DNA of 64,000 bases. It comes from Melioribacter roseus (GTDB lineage Bacteria > Bacteroidota > Ignavibacteria > Ignavibacteriales > Melioribacteraceae). The notes under the pieces are model-generated. The model had not been told where the DNA came from. It was given only the letters and a program-made list of their open reading frames with translations, and ran no database searches. Every line of letters begins with the position of its first letter. Within the stretch, counting starts at the first letter, position 1. Location: positions 1-64,000 of the forward strand of contig DYLK01000002.1 in NCBI GenBank assembly GCA_020722065.1. Direction: 5' to 3'. The translations under genes and the position numbers were made by a program. Shown here in pieces: positions 54,961 to 64,000 of the stretch.

Positions 54961-54988
54961 ATTCCCCTCTGGTTAATTTTGAATTAAT

Positions 54989-55465
54989 TTATTTAGTTAT
55001 AATAAAAGCACCTTTTAGAGGCTCGTACTTCCAAAGGCGATTTCTTTCTTTTTCAGCATCCAATCTTGTTTTGAAAGGAGGTAGTTGAACAACATGAAGA
55101 TTCTTTTCCGTATTGAACGTTATTTTCAGATCTTTCTGAACAATTGGATTTACTTCATTTACAAATTCTTTTGCTCTTTCCTTTGTTGAAAAAGCCCCAA
55201 TTTGAACATAATAAAGTATTTCATTTGTTGATTCAACAGCAGGTGGAACTTCTTCCACATTAAGTTCTGATGGTTTTTCATCTGGTTGTTCTGTAGGTTT
55301 TTTATCAAGTTGTGGTTCTTCTTTAATCGCATTTACATCACCCAACCCGATAGAATCGAATACATATACTTCATCTTTTGTATTTGCATTATCGGTTGTA
55401 CTTTTTTCAGAAGTAGCACATCCCCAAAGCACAAAAAATATTGTTATATAAAATATTTTTTTCAT
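54989..55465 (-). CDS. SPOR-domain lipoprotein
   Basis: 158 residues. Lipoprotein signal with VLWGC lipobox; then an acidic, proline-rich linker (about 25-80) and a C-terminal SPOR domain (YYVQIGAFSTKERAKEF ... LHVVQLPPFKT). It should bind peptidoglycan from the outer membrane. ATG 55465 is preferred to a TTG nine bases upstream. Confidence 0.85.
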   Translation of the reverse strand: MKKIFYITIFFVLWGCATSEKSTTDNANTKDEVYVFDSIGLGDVNAIKEEPQLDKKPTEQPDEKPSELNVEEVPPAVESTNEILYYVQIGAFSTKERAKEFVNEVNPIVQKDLKITFNTEKNLHVVQLPPFKTRLDAEKERNRLWKYEPLKGAFIITK

Positions 55466-55489
55466 TTTTTCCAAATATTTGTTTGCTAA

Positions 55490-55530
55490 AAATAAAAAAT
55501 CTCACCTTGTTTTCACAAGGTAAGATTATT
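55490..55530 (-). terminator. Terminator after the SGNH esterase gene
   Basis: ACCTTGT (55504-55510) pairs with ACAAGGT (55515-55521), extended by AATCT/AGATT with one mismatch. On the minus strand a TTTTTTATTTTT run follows. It ends the 55547-56959 gene before the SPOR lipoprotein. Confidence 0.8.
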
Positions 55531-55546
55531 AATTTTTTGTGTTTTT

Positions 55547-56959
55547 TTAGTATAGAATGTTTTTTAGAATCTCAGTAGTAATTGTTGGAGTTTTTACTGA
55601 TTCATATCCAGAAAAATTGATACTATTTGGAACTTTTGAAACATCAACATGAGGAATGTTTGCGTTAAAAACTTCATTTATTTTATCAATAAATAAGTTA
55701 GAAATAAGTGCATAACCTCTACTAGTTGGGTGAACACCATCAAGACTGAATGCATTGCCTGTGATATAATTTGCATTGAAAGTAATTCCATTTTGTGTTA
55801 ATCCCTGACGAGCAAGCGAACTTAAGAAGGAATTAACATCAACAACGTGAAAACCTTTTGCTTCTGCTAAAGTACTAATTGAAGTGTTGTATTGATCTAT
55901 TACACTTTTAATATTAGCCAATTCATCTTCATCTAAAACTAATCCATCTGGGAAAGGATTTAATGGATGTAAACCAAATGCTTGAGTTGTATCAATTCCC
56001 AACAAAGCAGGATCAACTCCAGGTAAATTATCGCGATAGAACTTCCCACTTGGAATGCCAATGTAAGCCGCATAAGCAGAAGAAGCTAACGTTAACATAA
56101 CTTCTCCGCTATAAAGTCCATTATGTGTTACAAATTGTGTAGGAGGAACAGCAGAAGTTTCTCCATTCTTTTGATAGAAAAGTCCATAAGCTAATCCAGC
56201 TTCAATTGCTGGTTGCAAAGAATAGCCAACTTTTGGTCCGATTGTTGTAAAATAAGGAGTAGATGTAACATAAGGAATGTTAGCAACTAAAACATCAGCA
56301 CCTGTTGTTGCTAATGAATCCATAATTACAGAATACAAAGCTGTAAAAGTTGCAGGAGGATTATATGGAACCGTTCCACCATAAGCTGCGTGACCAAGAA
56401 TATCATTATTTCCTAACCAAAAAATCATAAATGTTGGATGCTGTGCCATTGCTTGTTGAAGTTGAGTACCTAAACCACGCAAAACTAAATCAAACATTGG
56501 GTTTGCTTGTCCTGTTACTGTAGTTGTTGAGCTTGTACAATACAAAGCATCACCTAACCAAGCACCTGGTACGCCAAGGTTGTTATAAGGGGCAGCATAA
56601 TTTAAATTTTGTGGGGAACCAGTTGCGGAATTATAAACAATAATCGGAGTTCCATCAGGATTAAACCCATCAATTTCCATTCTACGACCAGTACCAGGGT
56701 TGCTGTAAATTGGTTGTTCGAAAGTTGCACCAACTTGGTCAGCAATCATTTTACTATAAGTATAATTTTGAGATGATTCATATAATGAACCATTTTGGTA
56801 ACCAGCAGTCAAACTATTACCAACAACAACGAATCGTGAAAAATCTGCATCGCCAACTGAAACTTCAGGGGCTGTTAATTCTGTTCTATCTTCACAACCA
56901 ACGAAGGAAAGAGAGATAAAAACTAATATCATTATAAAAATTTTATTTAAATATTTCAT
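55547..56959 (-). CDS. SGNH/GDSL-family esterase lipoprotein
   Basis: 470 residues. Signal peptide with lipobox SFVGC. VVVGNSLTAGYQNG is block I, with the catalytic Ser in GNSL; FWLGNNDILG gives the Gly/Asn oxyanion blocks; DGVHPTSRGY holds the Asp-His pair near the C-terminus. It is probably an outer-membrane-anchored ester hydrolase of unknown substrate. It follows the FadL-type porin by 17 bp, a pairing that suggests work on lipids or hydrophobic esters crossing the outer membrane. Confidence 0.85.
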   Translation of the reverse strand: MKYLNKIFIMILVFISLSFVGCEDRTELTAPEVSVGDADFSRFVVVGNSLTAGYQNGSLYESSQNYTYSKMIADQVGATFEQPIYSNPGTGRRMEIDGFNPDGTPIIVYNSATGSPQNLNYAAPYNNLGVPGAWLGDALYCTSSTTTVTGQANPMFDLVLRGLGTQLQQAMAQHPTFMIFWLGNNDILGHAAYGGTVPYNPPATFTALYSVIMDSLATTGADVLVANIPYVTSTPYFTTIGPKVGYSLQPAIEAGLAYGLFYQKNGETSAVPPTQFVTHNGLYSGEVMLTLASSAYAAYIGIPSGKFYRDNLPGVDPALLGIDTTQAFGLHPLNPFPDGLVLDEDELANIKSVIDQYNTSISTLAEAKGFHVVDVNSFLSSLARQGLTQNGITFNANYITGNAFSLDGVHPTSRGYALISNLFIDKINEVFNANIPHVDVSKVPNSINFSGYESVKTPTITTEILKNILY

Positions 56960-56976
56960 TGAGCTATTTCTCCCTT

Positions 56977-58221
56977 TTAGAATTTATATGAATAGTTAAT
57001 TGCCAAAAGATGAGCATAAGAATTGTAAGTTCCATCAAATGATGAATTACCGCTTGTATAATAGCTTTTTGATCCAGTAACAGTTCTTTCAAAAAATCGT
57101 ATATACATATAAGCAAGGTCAATACTTTGATTCCCAAAGAATTTATACCCAAATCCAGCATTAAAACCTAATCTATCAGCATCTGGTAATGAAGGCTCAA
57201 CCATCTCATTTTTCACTGGATTTCTATCAAGGAAAATTCCCCATCTTAAATCTAATGATTCGTCGTATGTATATTCAAAACCTGTTCTCATTATCCAAGA
57301 ATCTTGATAATCTCTTGCGGCACTAACATCTTCCATTGCTTCGTCTTCAAAATCAACTGCTAATTTATCGTAACTTGACCAACCAACCCATTGAAAATCA
57401 AATGCTGTTCGAAGATCTTTAACTGGGAAGAAGCTCATTCCCATTTGCAAGTTGTATGGTGTAACCAAAGTTGCAGTAATGTTTCCAGCAGGAAGTTGAC
57501 CATTTAATTGGGCTGGACCAACACTTGTGGCTTCGCCAGCAAAATCGAACGTTGAGTTACTTCTAAAAGACACACCAACCGAATAGTCATTTTTAGGATG
57601 AATATAAAACATTGAAAGATTATAGCCATAAGAAACAGCGTCTCCTTCCAAAGTAAGTTCAATATCCCCATTTATTGGGTCAGGAAGTGGTGCGAATTTT
57701 CTAATGATAACATCTCCGTATGCAACATTAACACCTGCTGCAACAGAAAAATTTTCAGTTAGTTTGTACGCAAGATTTCCACCCAAGAAGAATGTTCTAA
57801 CTTCAGTCTCAACAGCAAGATATTTTCCTATCCAATCATCATTCCAAGTTGTGCCAAGACCAAATGGATTTGTAAGACTAAAACTCGAATACAATTCTTC
57901 GGAAAGTTGGTGAGTAACGTGAAGATTAATTGGGGTAAAAAGAGCATCTTGAACGCTATATTCATTGACATCAGGAGTAACGCCTCTGAATGTAGCATAA
58001 GGTTTAATTAATGTAACGCCAGCAGAAATATGTGTCCCTTTAAGTTGCGTTACTGCAGCAGGGTTGAACATTGCAGCCGAAGCATCGTTTGCTACTGCTG
58101 TAAATGCACCTCCCATTGCCATTGCTCTCGCAGCGTGTTCATTAATCTGAAACCCGCTTGCAAAAATGTTTCCGCTAATAATTAAAGCAGAAACAATGAT
58201 AGTTAGTGATTTTTTCACCAT
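56977..58221 (-). CDS. OmpP1/FadL-family outer-membrane transporter
   Basis: 414 residues. Signal peptide (MVKKSLTIIVSALIISGNIFA), then SGFQINEHAARAMAMGGAFT, the FadL N-terminal hatch motif, and NPAAVT. The rest is an amphipathic barrel ending in Phe (INYSYKF). It should carry long-chain fatty acids or aromatic hydrocarbons across the outer membrane. ATG 58221 is chosen over GTG 58227, given GGAG five bases upstream. Confidence 0.9.
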   Translation of the reverse strand: MVKKSLTIIVSALIISGNIFASGFQINEHAARAMAMGGAFTAVANDASAAMFNPAAVTQLKGTHISAGVTLIKPYATFRGVTPDVNEYSVQDALFTPINLHVTHQLSEELYSSFSLTNPFGLGTTWNDDWIGKYLAVETEVRTFFLGGNLAYKLTENFSVAAGVNVAYGDVIIRKFAPLPDPINGDIELTLEGDAVSYGYNLSMFYIHPKNDYSVGVSFRSNSTFDFAGEATSVGPAQLNGQLPAGNITATLVTPYNLQMGMSFFPVKDLRTAFDFQWVGWSSYDKLAVDFEDEAMEDVSAARDYQDSWIMRTGFEYTYDESLDLRWGIFLDRNPVKNEMVEPSLPDADRLGFNAGFGYKFFGNQSIDLAYMYIRFFERTVTGSKSYYTSGNSSFDGTYNSYAHLLAINYSYKF

Positions 58222-58282
58222 TTTCACTCCATGATTTTTGAGTTAATAATCGAATATATTACATTAATTAAAAATATCCAAA

Positions 58283-58783
58283 TCATTCGATAACCAAAAT
58301 TTCTGTACCCTTTTCTACTGAATCACCTTTTTTGACTTTTATTTCTAAAATTCTGCCATTTTTTGGTGATTTAATTTCATTTTCCATCTTCATTGCTTCA
58401 AGAACAAATAATGGTTCGTCCTCAACCACTATATCCCCAATTTGCTTTGATAATTTTAGTATCAAGCCTGGCATTGGTGCAAGAATTATTTCTTGTCCAG
58501 AATTTCTCTTTTTTTCTGCAATAATTTGTTTTGCTTGATACTGTAAACTTGTAAGAATTTCAGTCTCAAAGGTTTGTCCATTTATTAAAATTTGAAAATT
58601 ATCATTTCCCTTTTTAGAATAGACCAAGTTGTAAATTTTCCCTTTTATTTCGATTGTCATCTGATTTCTTTGCAATGAAATGATTTTATAATTTACTTTT
58701 TTTTCTGATAAATATAATTCCGACCGTAAAACTTTCGTTTCTATTGGATTTTTTTTGTTTACACTTACGACATATTTATTCAT
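58283..58783 (-). CDS. Biotin carboxyl carrier protein
   Basis: 166 residues. The C-terminal biotinyl domain (about 95-166) has LEAMKMENEI with the biotinylated lysine; the first 90 residues form the beta domain seen at the end of propionyl/methylcrotonyl-CoA carboxylase alpha chains. It overlaps accC by 8 bp (ATGAATAA), so together they form a split alpha chain. The carboxyltransferase is not in the window. Confidence 0.9.
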   Translation of the reverse strand: MNKYVVSVNKKNPIETKVLRSELYLSEKKVNYKIISLQRNQMTIEIKGKIYNLVYSKKGNDNFQILINGQTFETEILTSLQYQAKQIIAEKKRNSGQEIILAPMPGLILKLSKQIGDIVVEDEPLFVLEAMKMENEIKSPKNGRILEIKVKKGDSVEKGTEILVIE

Positions 58784-60266
58784 TTCGGCTCCAAGTATTT
58801 GTATTAGAAATTATATTTTCTCTTGGTTTTAGTTTCAATTCGTTTTCCTTTAGAACTGTACTAATTATTGCAATTATTTCTGTAAAATCTTCAAATTCAT
58901 TTTTCCAATTATCTGGTAAAAGTGGATTTAGATAGTTATCTAGGAAGTTTATGTCGAATGAAGAATCAAGAAATTTTGGGTGAGTTAAAATCCACTTAAA
59001 TAAATCTATATTAGTTTTAACACCAATTATTTTATATTCACTTAATAAATTTAACATTCTACTTATTGCTTCTTTTCTATTAATTCCCCAAGAAATTACT
59101 TTGGAAAGCATTGGATCGTAATATACAGAAACTTCCGAGTTAGTTTCAATTCCCGAATCAATTCTAATTCCAGGTCCACCTGGCAAACGATGTAATTCAA
59201 TCTTTCCAGTTGAAGGAGCATAATTATTCGATACATCTTCAGCATAAATTCTGCATTCAATTGCACTTCCGTGGATTGCAATATCTTCTTGCTTGAAAGA
59301 AATTTTTTCACCTTCTGCAATTCTTATTTGTTCTTTTACCAAGTCAATTCCTGAAATCATTTCTGTAACTGGATGTTCAACTTGCAAACGTGTATTCATT
59401 TCAAGAAAATAGAAATTTTTGTCCTTGTCCATCAAAAATTCTATTGTTCCTGCATTATAATATCCGCAAGCTTTTGCTGCATCGATTGCGGCTTGAGTTA
59501 TTTTTGTACGAATTTCTTGTGGAACACTTGGCGAAGGTGATTCTTCAACAACTTTTTGATGACGACGTTGCACCGAACATTCCCGCTCAAAAACGTGGCG
59601 ATAATTTCCATGTTTATCAGCAATTATTTGTACTTCAATGTGTTTCGGATTTTCAATAAATTTTTCAATATAAACCGCTCCATTTCCGAAAGATTTAATC
59701 GCTTCACTTTTAGCGCGTTCAAAATTTTCTATTAATTTACTTTCTTCATCAATTCTTCGCATTCCTTTTCCGCCTCCACCAGCTGCGGCTTTTAGCATTA
59801 TCGGATAACCGATTTCACTTGCTACTTTTTTCAACTCATCATTATCCGAGATTGGAGAAATTGTCCCAGGTACAATTGGAACGTTGTGCGATTTCATTAA
59901 ACTTCGAGCCGCTGTCTTTTCACCCATTTTTAGAACAGAATCAGAACTTGGTCCGATAAAGTTTATTCCGTTTTCTTCGCATTTTCGAATGAAATTGGCA
60001 TTTTCTGATAAAAATCCATATCCTGGATGAATCGCATCAGCATTTATTCTTTTGGCTAATTCAATAATTTTATCACCAAGGAGATAAGATTCAGATGCGG
60101 GAGATTTTCCAATTAAATATGCTTCATCTGCCATTTTAACATGAAGTGCATTTTTGTCGGCTTCGGAAAAAATAGCGACCGCTGTTATTCCCATTTCTTT
60201 TGCGGCTCTAATAATTCTTACAGCAATTTCACCGCGATTTGCAATTAAAATTTTCTTGATTTTCAT
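58776..60266 (-). CDS. accC: Biotin carboxylase (alpha chain of an acyl-CoA or pyruvate-type carboxylase)
   Basis: 496 residues. KILIANRGEIAVRIIRAAKEMG, the ATP-grasp loop AAAGGGGKGMR, and the catalytic block EMNTRLQVEHPVTEMISG are canonical. It carboxylates biotin with bicarbonate and ATP. Because the partner BCCP has an alpha-chain-like N-terminus, the complex could be acetyl-/propionyl-CoA carboxylase; the specificity set by the missing carboxyltransferase is unknown. It lies 3 bp after mutS2. Confidence 0.92.
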   Translation of the reverse strand: MKIKKILIANRGEIAVRIIRAAKEMGITAVAIFSEADKNALHVKMADEAYLIGKSPASESYLLGDKIIELAKRINADAIHPGYGFLSENANFIRKCEENGINFIGPSSDSVLKMGEKTAARSLMKSHNVPIVPGTISPISDNDELKKVASEIGYPIMLKAAAGGGGKGMRRIDEESKLIENFERAKSEAIKSFGNGAVYIEKFIENPKHIEVQIIADKHGNYRHVFERECSVQRRHQKVVEESPSPSVPQEIRTKITQAAIDAAKACGYYNAGTIEFLMDKDKNFYFLEMNTRLQVEHPVTEMISGIDLVKEQIRIAEGEKISFKQEDIAIHGSAIECRIYAEDVSNNYAPSTGKIELHRLPGGPGIRIDSGIETNSEVSVYYDPMLSKVISWGINRKEAISRMLNLLSEYKIIGVKTNIDLFKWILTHPKFLDSSFDINFLDNYLNPLLPDNWKNEFEDFTEIIAIISTVLKENELKLKPRENIISNTNTWSRNE

Positions 60267-60269
60267 TTT

Positions 60270-62621
60270 CTATCCTAAGTTTACAACTGTAATTCCTTCA
60301 CCACCAAATTCAATTTTGGCAAAATGAAATGATTCAACAAATTCGTGATTTTTTAGCAATTGATGAACAGTTGCTTTTAAAACACCTGTACCTTTTCCGT
60401 GAAGTATTTCAACTTGTTTTATGTTCGAAGCAAAAGCATCGTCCAAAAATCTAATAACTTCAAATTCCACTTCTTCAGGTTTTTTCCCTCGAATATCAAG
60501 AACAAGTGAATTTAATGTTGAGTGATAATCATTTTTATAATATAGATTTTTTTCTTCTTTATGATTTACTTTTTCAACTTCATCTATTTTAACAGAAATT
60601 TTAAAATTCCCTGAAATTATTGACAATTTCCCTTTCTTCTCATCAATTTCAGAAATTTTTCCAATTGTGTTTCCTTCAATTAACTTTACAAAATCACCAA
60701 CGGAAAGTTTTTTTGATTTAGAATTATCTCCTTTTTCAACTTCCTCTTTTTCAATTTTTATTATGCTTTCCTTAATTTCAGAAACAATTCTACGAGATTG
60801 AGAAATGACATCTTTTTCGCCATTGCTTTCTCGAATTTGCTTTATTGCATTTTCAATTTTTTTATTTGCTTCAAGAACCAAATTCTGAGCTTCTTTTCTT
60901 GCTTGAGCAAAAATATCCGTCTTCTTCTTTTTTATTTCATTAGATTGCTTTTCATAAAGAGAAGTTAGCCCGAGCAAACGTGAATTTTCTTTTTCGGCAG
61001 ATTGCAATTTTTCTTTCAGTTCGTTCGATTGTCGCTGAAGTTTTACAAGCAATTCCTCAACTTGCTTTTTATTTTCTGAAACGTATTCTTTTGCTTCTTC
61101 AATAATGTGATTTGATAAACCAATTCTTTTAGCAACTTCAAAAGCATAACTTGCGCCAGGTTCACCTTGTTTTAGAATAAAAGTTGGCTCAATCTTCTCA
61201 ACATCAAATTCCAACGATGCATTTTCAAATTTTTCAGAATAATCTGCCAATATTTTAAGATTACTTTGATGTGTTGATGCTATTACTTTTGAATTTTTTC
61301 GCGACAATTCCAACAAAATTGCTGAAGCCAAAGCCGAACCTTCATTTGGGTCAGTTCCAGTTCCAATTTCATCAAGTAAAATCAAACTTTGTGAATTAGC
61401 TTGCTCAATAATTTTCTTAATATTTGCAAGATGCGAACTGAAAGTGCTTAAATTATCTTCAATTGATTGCTCATCTCCTATATCAACCATAATATTATCA
61501 AAGAGATAAAAATGTGAATCTGGAGAAGTTGGAACGTGCAAACCACTTTGAACAAGCAAAGTTAGCAACGCCACTGTTTTCAATACAACTGTTTTACCAC
61601 CAGCATTTGGACCAGTAATCAAAAGGACGTTATTATTCTTGAAATCCAAATTGAGTGGAATTGTTTTTTCTTTCAACTTTCGCAACAATACTGGATGGAA
61701 ACTACGAATAAGTTTTAGCGGTTTGTCTTTATCAATTTGCGGGAAACATCCGTCAATTTCAAGTGAATATTTAGCTGAAGCAAATATTGATTCGATTTCA
61801 ACTAAAGTTTCCAGCGACATTTGTAAATATTTACTCGATTGCCCAATTTGTTCAGTTAATTGCCGTAAAATTCTATCAATTTCTCTCTTTTCTTCAAATC
61901 TTAAAGAAATAAGTTCGTTGTTCGATTCTAAAATTTCAGTTGGTTCAATATAAACTGTTTGTCCAGTGGAAGATTCTGAATGAATTAAACCATTAATTTG
62001 TCGCTTATATTCTGCTTTTACAGGAAAAACATAACGTCCATCGTAAATTGTAAGAAAATCTTCTTGCAACACCGATTCTGAATTTAATTGTTTCAGTTTC
62101 CTTTCGACTACTTTCTTTAATGAAATTTCTTTATCTGTTATAGATTTTCTTATTTCACGTAATTTGGGAGAAGCACTTGATTTTACTTCGTTTGTTACAT
62201 CAATAATGCTATCAATTCTATTTTCAAGATTTTTATCGACAAATAGGAATTCCGAAAACTGATTTTTTAGATTTGGAGCATTATTCTGATTTTGAGTTAA
62301 ATAATTCAAATAACGGCGAGATGTTATTAACAAGTTGCCAATTTCTCTGATTCTTCGTACTGCCAAAATATTTCCAGAAATTCGAGAATGTGCTAAACTT
62401 TCTAATAAATTTGTTTCAAATTCTTCGGGAGGATAAATATTAAGAATTAACAAAGATTTTGCTTCGTTAATCAAATTCCCGTTTTTTTGGATAATTTGAA
62501 TTTCTTTCTGTGGACGAATGGATAGTATTTTTTCTTTTGCTAACTCAGAATGAGCAAATCTTGTTATTTGTTCTAAAACCTTAAAATATTCTAATTTCTC
62601 TAAAGTTGAATTTGTAAACAT
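60270..62621 (-). CDS. mutS2: MutS2 family ATPase/nuclease
   Basis: 783 residues. MutS core and ATPase with Walker A ITGPNAGGKTVVLKT and Walker B LILLDEIGTGTDP, a long coiled coil (about 500-620) and a C-terminal Smr domain (LDIRGKKPEEVE ... ILHGKGTGVLK). It has no mismatch-recognition domain. MutS2 proteins suppress recombination and also rescue collided ribosomes in some bacteria. Confidence 0.95.
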   Translation of the reverse strand: MFTNSTLEKLEYFKVLEQITRFAHSELAKEKILSIRPQKEIQIIQKNGNLINEAKSLLILNIYPPEEFETNLLESLAHSRISGNILAVRRIREIGNLLITSRRYLNYLTQNQNNAPNLKNQFSEFLFVDKNLENRIDSIIDVTNEVKSSASPKLREIRKSITDKEISLKKVVERKLKQLNSESVLQEDFLTIYDGRYVFPVKAEYKRQINGLIHSESSTGQTVYIEPTEILESNNELISLRFEEKREIDRILRQLTEQIGQSSKYLQMSLETLVEIESIFASAKYSLEIDGCFPQIDKDKPLKLIRSFHPVLLRKLKEKTIPLNLDFKNNNVLLITGPNAGGKTVVLKTVALLTLLVQSGLHVPTSPDSHFYLFDNIMVDIGDEQSIEDNLSTFSSHLANIKKIIEQANSQSLILLDEIGTGTDPNEGSALASAILLELSRKNSKVIASTHQSNLKILADYSEKFENASLEFDVEKIEPTFILKQGEPGASYAFEVAKRIGLSNHIIEEAKEYVSENKKQVEELLVKLQRQSNELKEKLQSAEKENSRLLGLTSLYEKQSNEIKKKKTDIFAQARKEAQNLVLEANKKIENAIKQIRESNGEKDVISQSRRIVSEIKESIIKIEKEEVEKGDNSKSKKLSVGDFVKLIEGNTIGKISEIDEKKGKLSIISGNFKISVKIDEVEKVNHKEEKNLYYKNDYHSTLNSLVLDIRGKKPEEVEFEVIRFLDDAFASNIKQVEILHGKGTGVLKATVHQLLKNHEFVESFHFAKIEFGGEGITVVNLG

Positions 62622-62664
62622 TAGGTAATCTGTTTTAGTTCGTCAGATTTTTCGTAAAAATTCA

Positions 62665-63207
62665 TTAATTACCAATTTTCTCTTCTTTTTTATTGTTTTC
62701 TGACAATAAATTAAATTCTTTGAAATATTCTTCTGCCGATTTATTATTATCTATGAAAAGATCAATTACTGTTGGAATAATGCCATAAACTTTTCCGTAC
62801 ATAAAAGATTTATTCCGCATATTTTCATCTGGGAAATCAAAAATTCGAAAGAAAAGTAAAAATCCACTTAAAAAGATTGCAATTTGAATTGTACCGAAAA
62901 ATCCACCGAGAAGTTGATTTATCATATTGTTAACTTTATCTGCTGGGTGAAGCAATCTTTTAATTAGTGCCGTAAACGCCAAAGTTGAAAAGAAAATTAA
63001 CAATCCCGCCACAGCATTTGCAAGACTTCGTTCGTCATTAAAAAATTGCACAAGAAATCCGCCAACATAATCTGAAAGAACAAAAGCCAACACAATTGCA
63101 ACTACCAAACCGAGCATCCCAATCAGTTTTCTTATAATTCCATCCTTAAAACCAAGAATAAAACCAACAACCAAAACAACTAAAAGTATAATATCGATGT
63201 AGTTCAA
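62665..63207 (-). CDS. CvpA family protein
   Basis: 180 residues with four TM segments and a polar C-terminal tail. NYIDIILLVVLVVGFILGFKDGI (core IDIILLVVLVVGFILGFKDG) opens CvpA-like proteins. The family is linked to colicin V production and membrane stress; its biochemical role is open. Between yqeY (2 bp) and mutS2. Confidence 0.85.
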   Translation of the reverse strand: MNYIDIILLVVLVVGFILGFKDGIIRKLIGMLGLVVAIVLAFVLSDYVGGFLVQFFNDERSLANAVAGLLIFFSTLAFTALIKRLLHPADKVNNMINQLLGGFFGTIQIAIFLSGFLLFFRIFDFPDENMRNKSFMYGKVYGIIPTVIDLFIDNNKSAEEYFKEFNLLSENNKKEEKIGN

Positions 63208-63209
63208 AA

Positions 63210-63656
63210 TTAACCTAAAACTTTTTCAACAATGGATTTTATTAAACTTCCGTCAGCTTTCCCTTTCAATTCTTTTGCGGCATTTTGCATTAATTTGCCA
63301 AAGTCTTTTTTCCCTTCGGCTCCAATTTCTAATGCAATTCTTCGCACAGTTTCTAAAATTTCATCTTCAGAAAGTTGTTTAGGTAAAAATTCTGATATTA
63401 TTTCTAATTCATTTTTTTCCTTTTGAGCTAAATCAATTCTTCCCGCATTTTCATATTGCTCAATCGAATCTTTTCTCTTTTTTGCGGCAGAAGATAATAT
63501 TCTAATTTCATCTTCTTCGGTCATTGTTTTACCTGAACCACTTTTTTCAAATTCCAAAATCAATGCTCTAATTGAGCGGAGTGTTAATAAACGTTCTTTT
63601 TGTCCGCTCTTTAAAGCTGATTTCATCTCTTCATTTATTTTTTCTGTTAAATTCAT
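63210..63656 (-). CDS. GatB/YqeY domain protein
   Basis: 148 residues, the family length. KINEEMKSALKSGQKERL at the start and IISEFLPKQLSEDEI plus the KDFGKLM motif are typical of YqeY, which matches the tRNA-contacting tail domain of GatB. Function as a free protein is unproven. Reads into cvpA. Confidence 0.9.
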   Translation of the reverse strand: MNLTEKINEEMKSALKSGQKERLLTLRSIRALILEFEKSGSGKTMTEEDEIRILSSAAKKRKDSIEQYENAGRIDLAQKEKNELEIISEFLPKQLSEDEILETVRRIALEIGAEGKKDFGKLMQNAAKELKGKADGSLIKSIVEKVLG

Positions 63657-63793
63657 TGTTCACCTTAATTTTTTAGCAAATTCAAGATTGTTCATAATGG
63701 GTTTTGGGTTAAAATATTTCAAAATTTTTGGAAAGAAGATTAATGATAATTCATAAGAATGTCAAAAAAAGGGAAAATTGTAGAAGTATTTTT

Positions 63794-64000
63794 TTATAAA
63801 TTTTGTGAGAAAATTTCCAAAGCACGTTGGGCGGCTTCTTGTTCAGCACTTTTTTTATTTTTTCCTCTACCAATTGCCAATTTTTCTCCATCCAACAAAA
63901 CGGCTACTGTAAAAATTTTTTGGTGTTCGGGACCATCAACATTTACAATTTCATATACTGGATTAGTTTTTCCCATTTTATGAGCAAGTTCAAGCAATTG
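63794..64000 (-). CDS. rnc: Ribonuclease III, C-terminal part (truncated by window edge)
   Basis: About 68 residues are visible. GKTNPVYEIVNVDGPEHQKIFTV and the GRGKNKKSAEQEAAQRAL block form a double-stranded RNA-binding domain as found at the end of RNase III. The nuclease domain lies beyond the right edge. The 137-base gap to yqeY shows no clear element. Confidence 0.85.
   Translation of the reverse strand, partial: QLLELAHKMGKTNPVYEIVNVDGPEHQKIFTVAVLLDGEKLAIGRGKNKKSAEQEAAQRALEIFSQNL

Overview
The window looks like a chromosomal segment of an AT-rich Gram-negative bacterium of the Bacteroidota/Chlorobiota/Ignavibacteriota kind. This is an inference from gene content and order, not from a marker phylogeny. 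It rests on the rplM-rpsI-rpsB-tsf-pyrH-frr order, many outer-membrane proteins (two Omp85-type, one FadL-type), SPOR-domain proteins, a secreted BNR-repeat protein of a type common in that group, a sulfide:quinone oxidoreductase, and frequent TTG/GTG starts. No transposase, prophage, rRNA, tRNA or CRISPR array is visible, and no gap without a gene exceeds about 300 bases.

Left part (51-11923, all minus strand): an eleven-gene type III-A (Csm) CRISPR operon whose genes overlap or nearly touch. In transcription order it reads: a MazF/PemK-like protein; a sigma-factor-like protein; a two-domain protein with a MazF-like N-terminus (CalpT-like); a Lon-type protease domain fused to a Csx3-like domain; Cas10/Csm1; Csm2; Csm3; Csm4; Csm5; and two tandem Card1/Can2-like CARF nucleases. 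Cas10 keeps the GGDD cyclase motif but has lost the HD nuclease motif. Interference therefore probably depends on Csm3 RNA cleavage plus cyclic-oligoadenylate (cOA) signalling. The signal seems to feed two branches: the two Card1-like nucleases, and a protease / anti-sigma / sigma cascade resembling the CalpL-CalpT-CalpS system. In the latter, the usual SAVED sensor of the protease appears to be replaced by a Csx3-like domain. This is the most interesting system in the window. No cas6, cas1, cas2 or repeat array is visible; they may lie past the left edge or elsewhere.

12204-23041: a sulfide:quinone oxidoreductase with a small 58-residue companion gene, a divergent two-TM potassium channel with RCK domains, a large secreted BNR-repeat protein, an Omp85-family outer-membrane protein and a bifunctional-type malic enzyme. 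23157-27265 is the translation cluster rplM-rpsI-rpsB-tsf-pyrH-frr. 27353-39757 holds two exported proteins, purL, membrane proteins, a PLP-dependent decarboxylase, a low-molecular-weight phosphatase, a PerM-type transporter, a small PD-(D/E)XK-like protein and a patatin fused to an outer-membrane barrel.

39773-50298 carries yidC-rnpA-rpmH, miaB, a SPOR protein, an orphan hybrid-sensor-like histidine kinase, an ABC-2 exporter, mnmA and acpS. 50307-58221 holds gamma-glutamyltransferase, an MCE protein, a CorC/HlyC-type CBS protein, ssb, a SPOR lipoprotein, an SGNH esterase lipoprotein and a FadL porin. The right end is a run rnc (partial)-yqeY-cvpA-mutS2-accC-BCCP.
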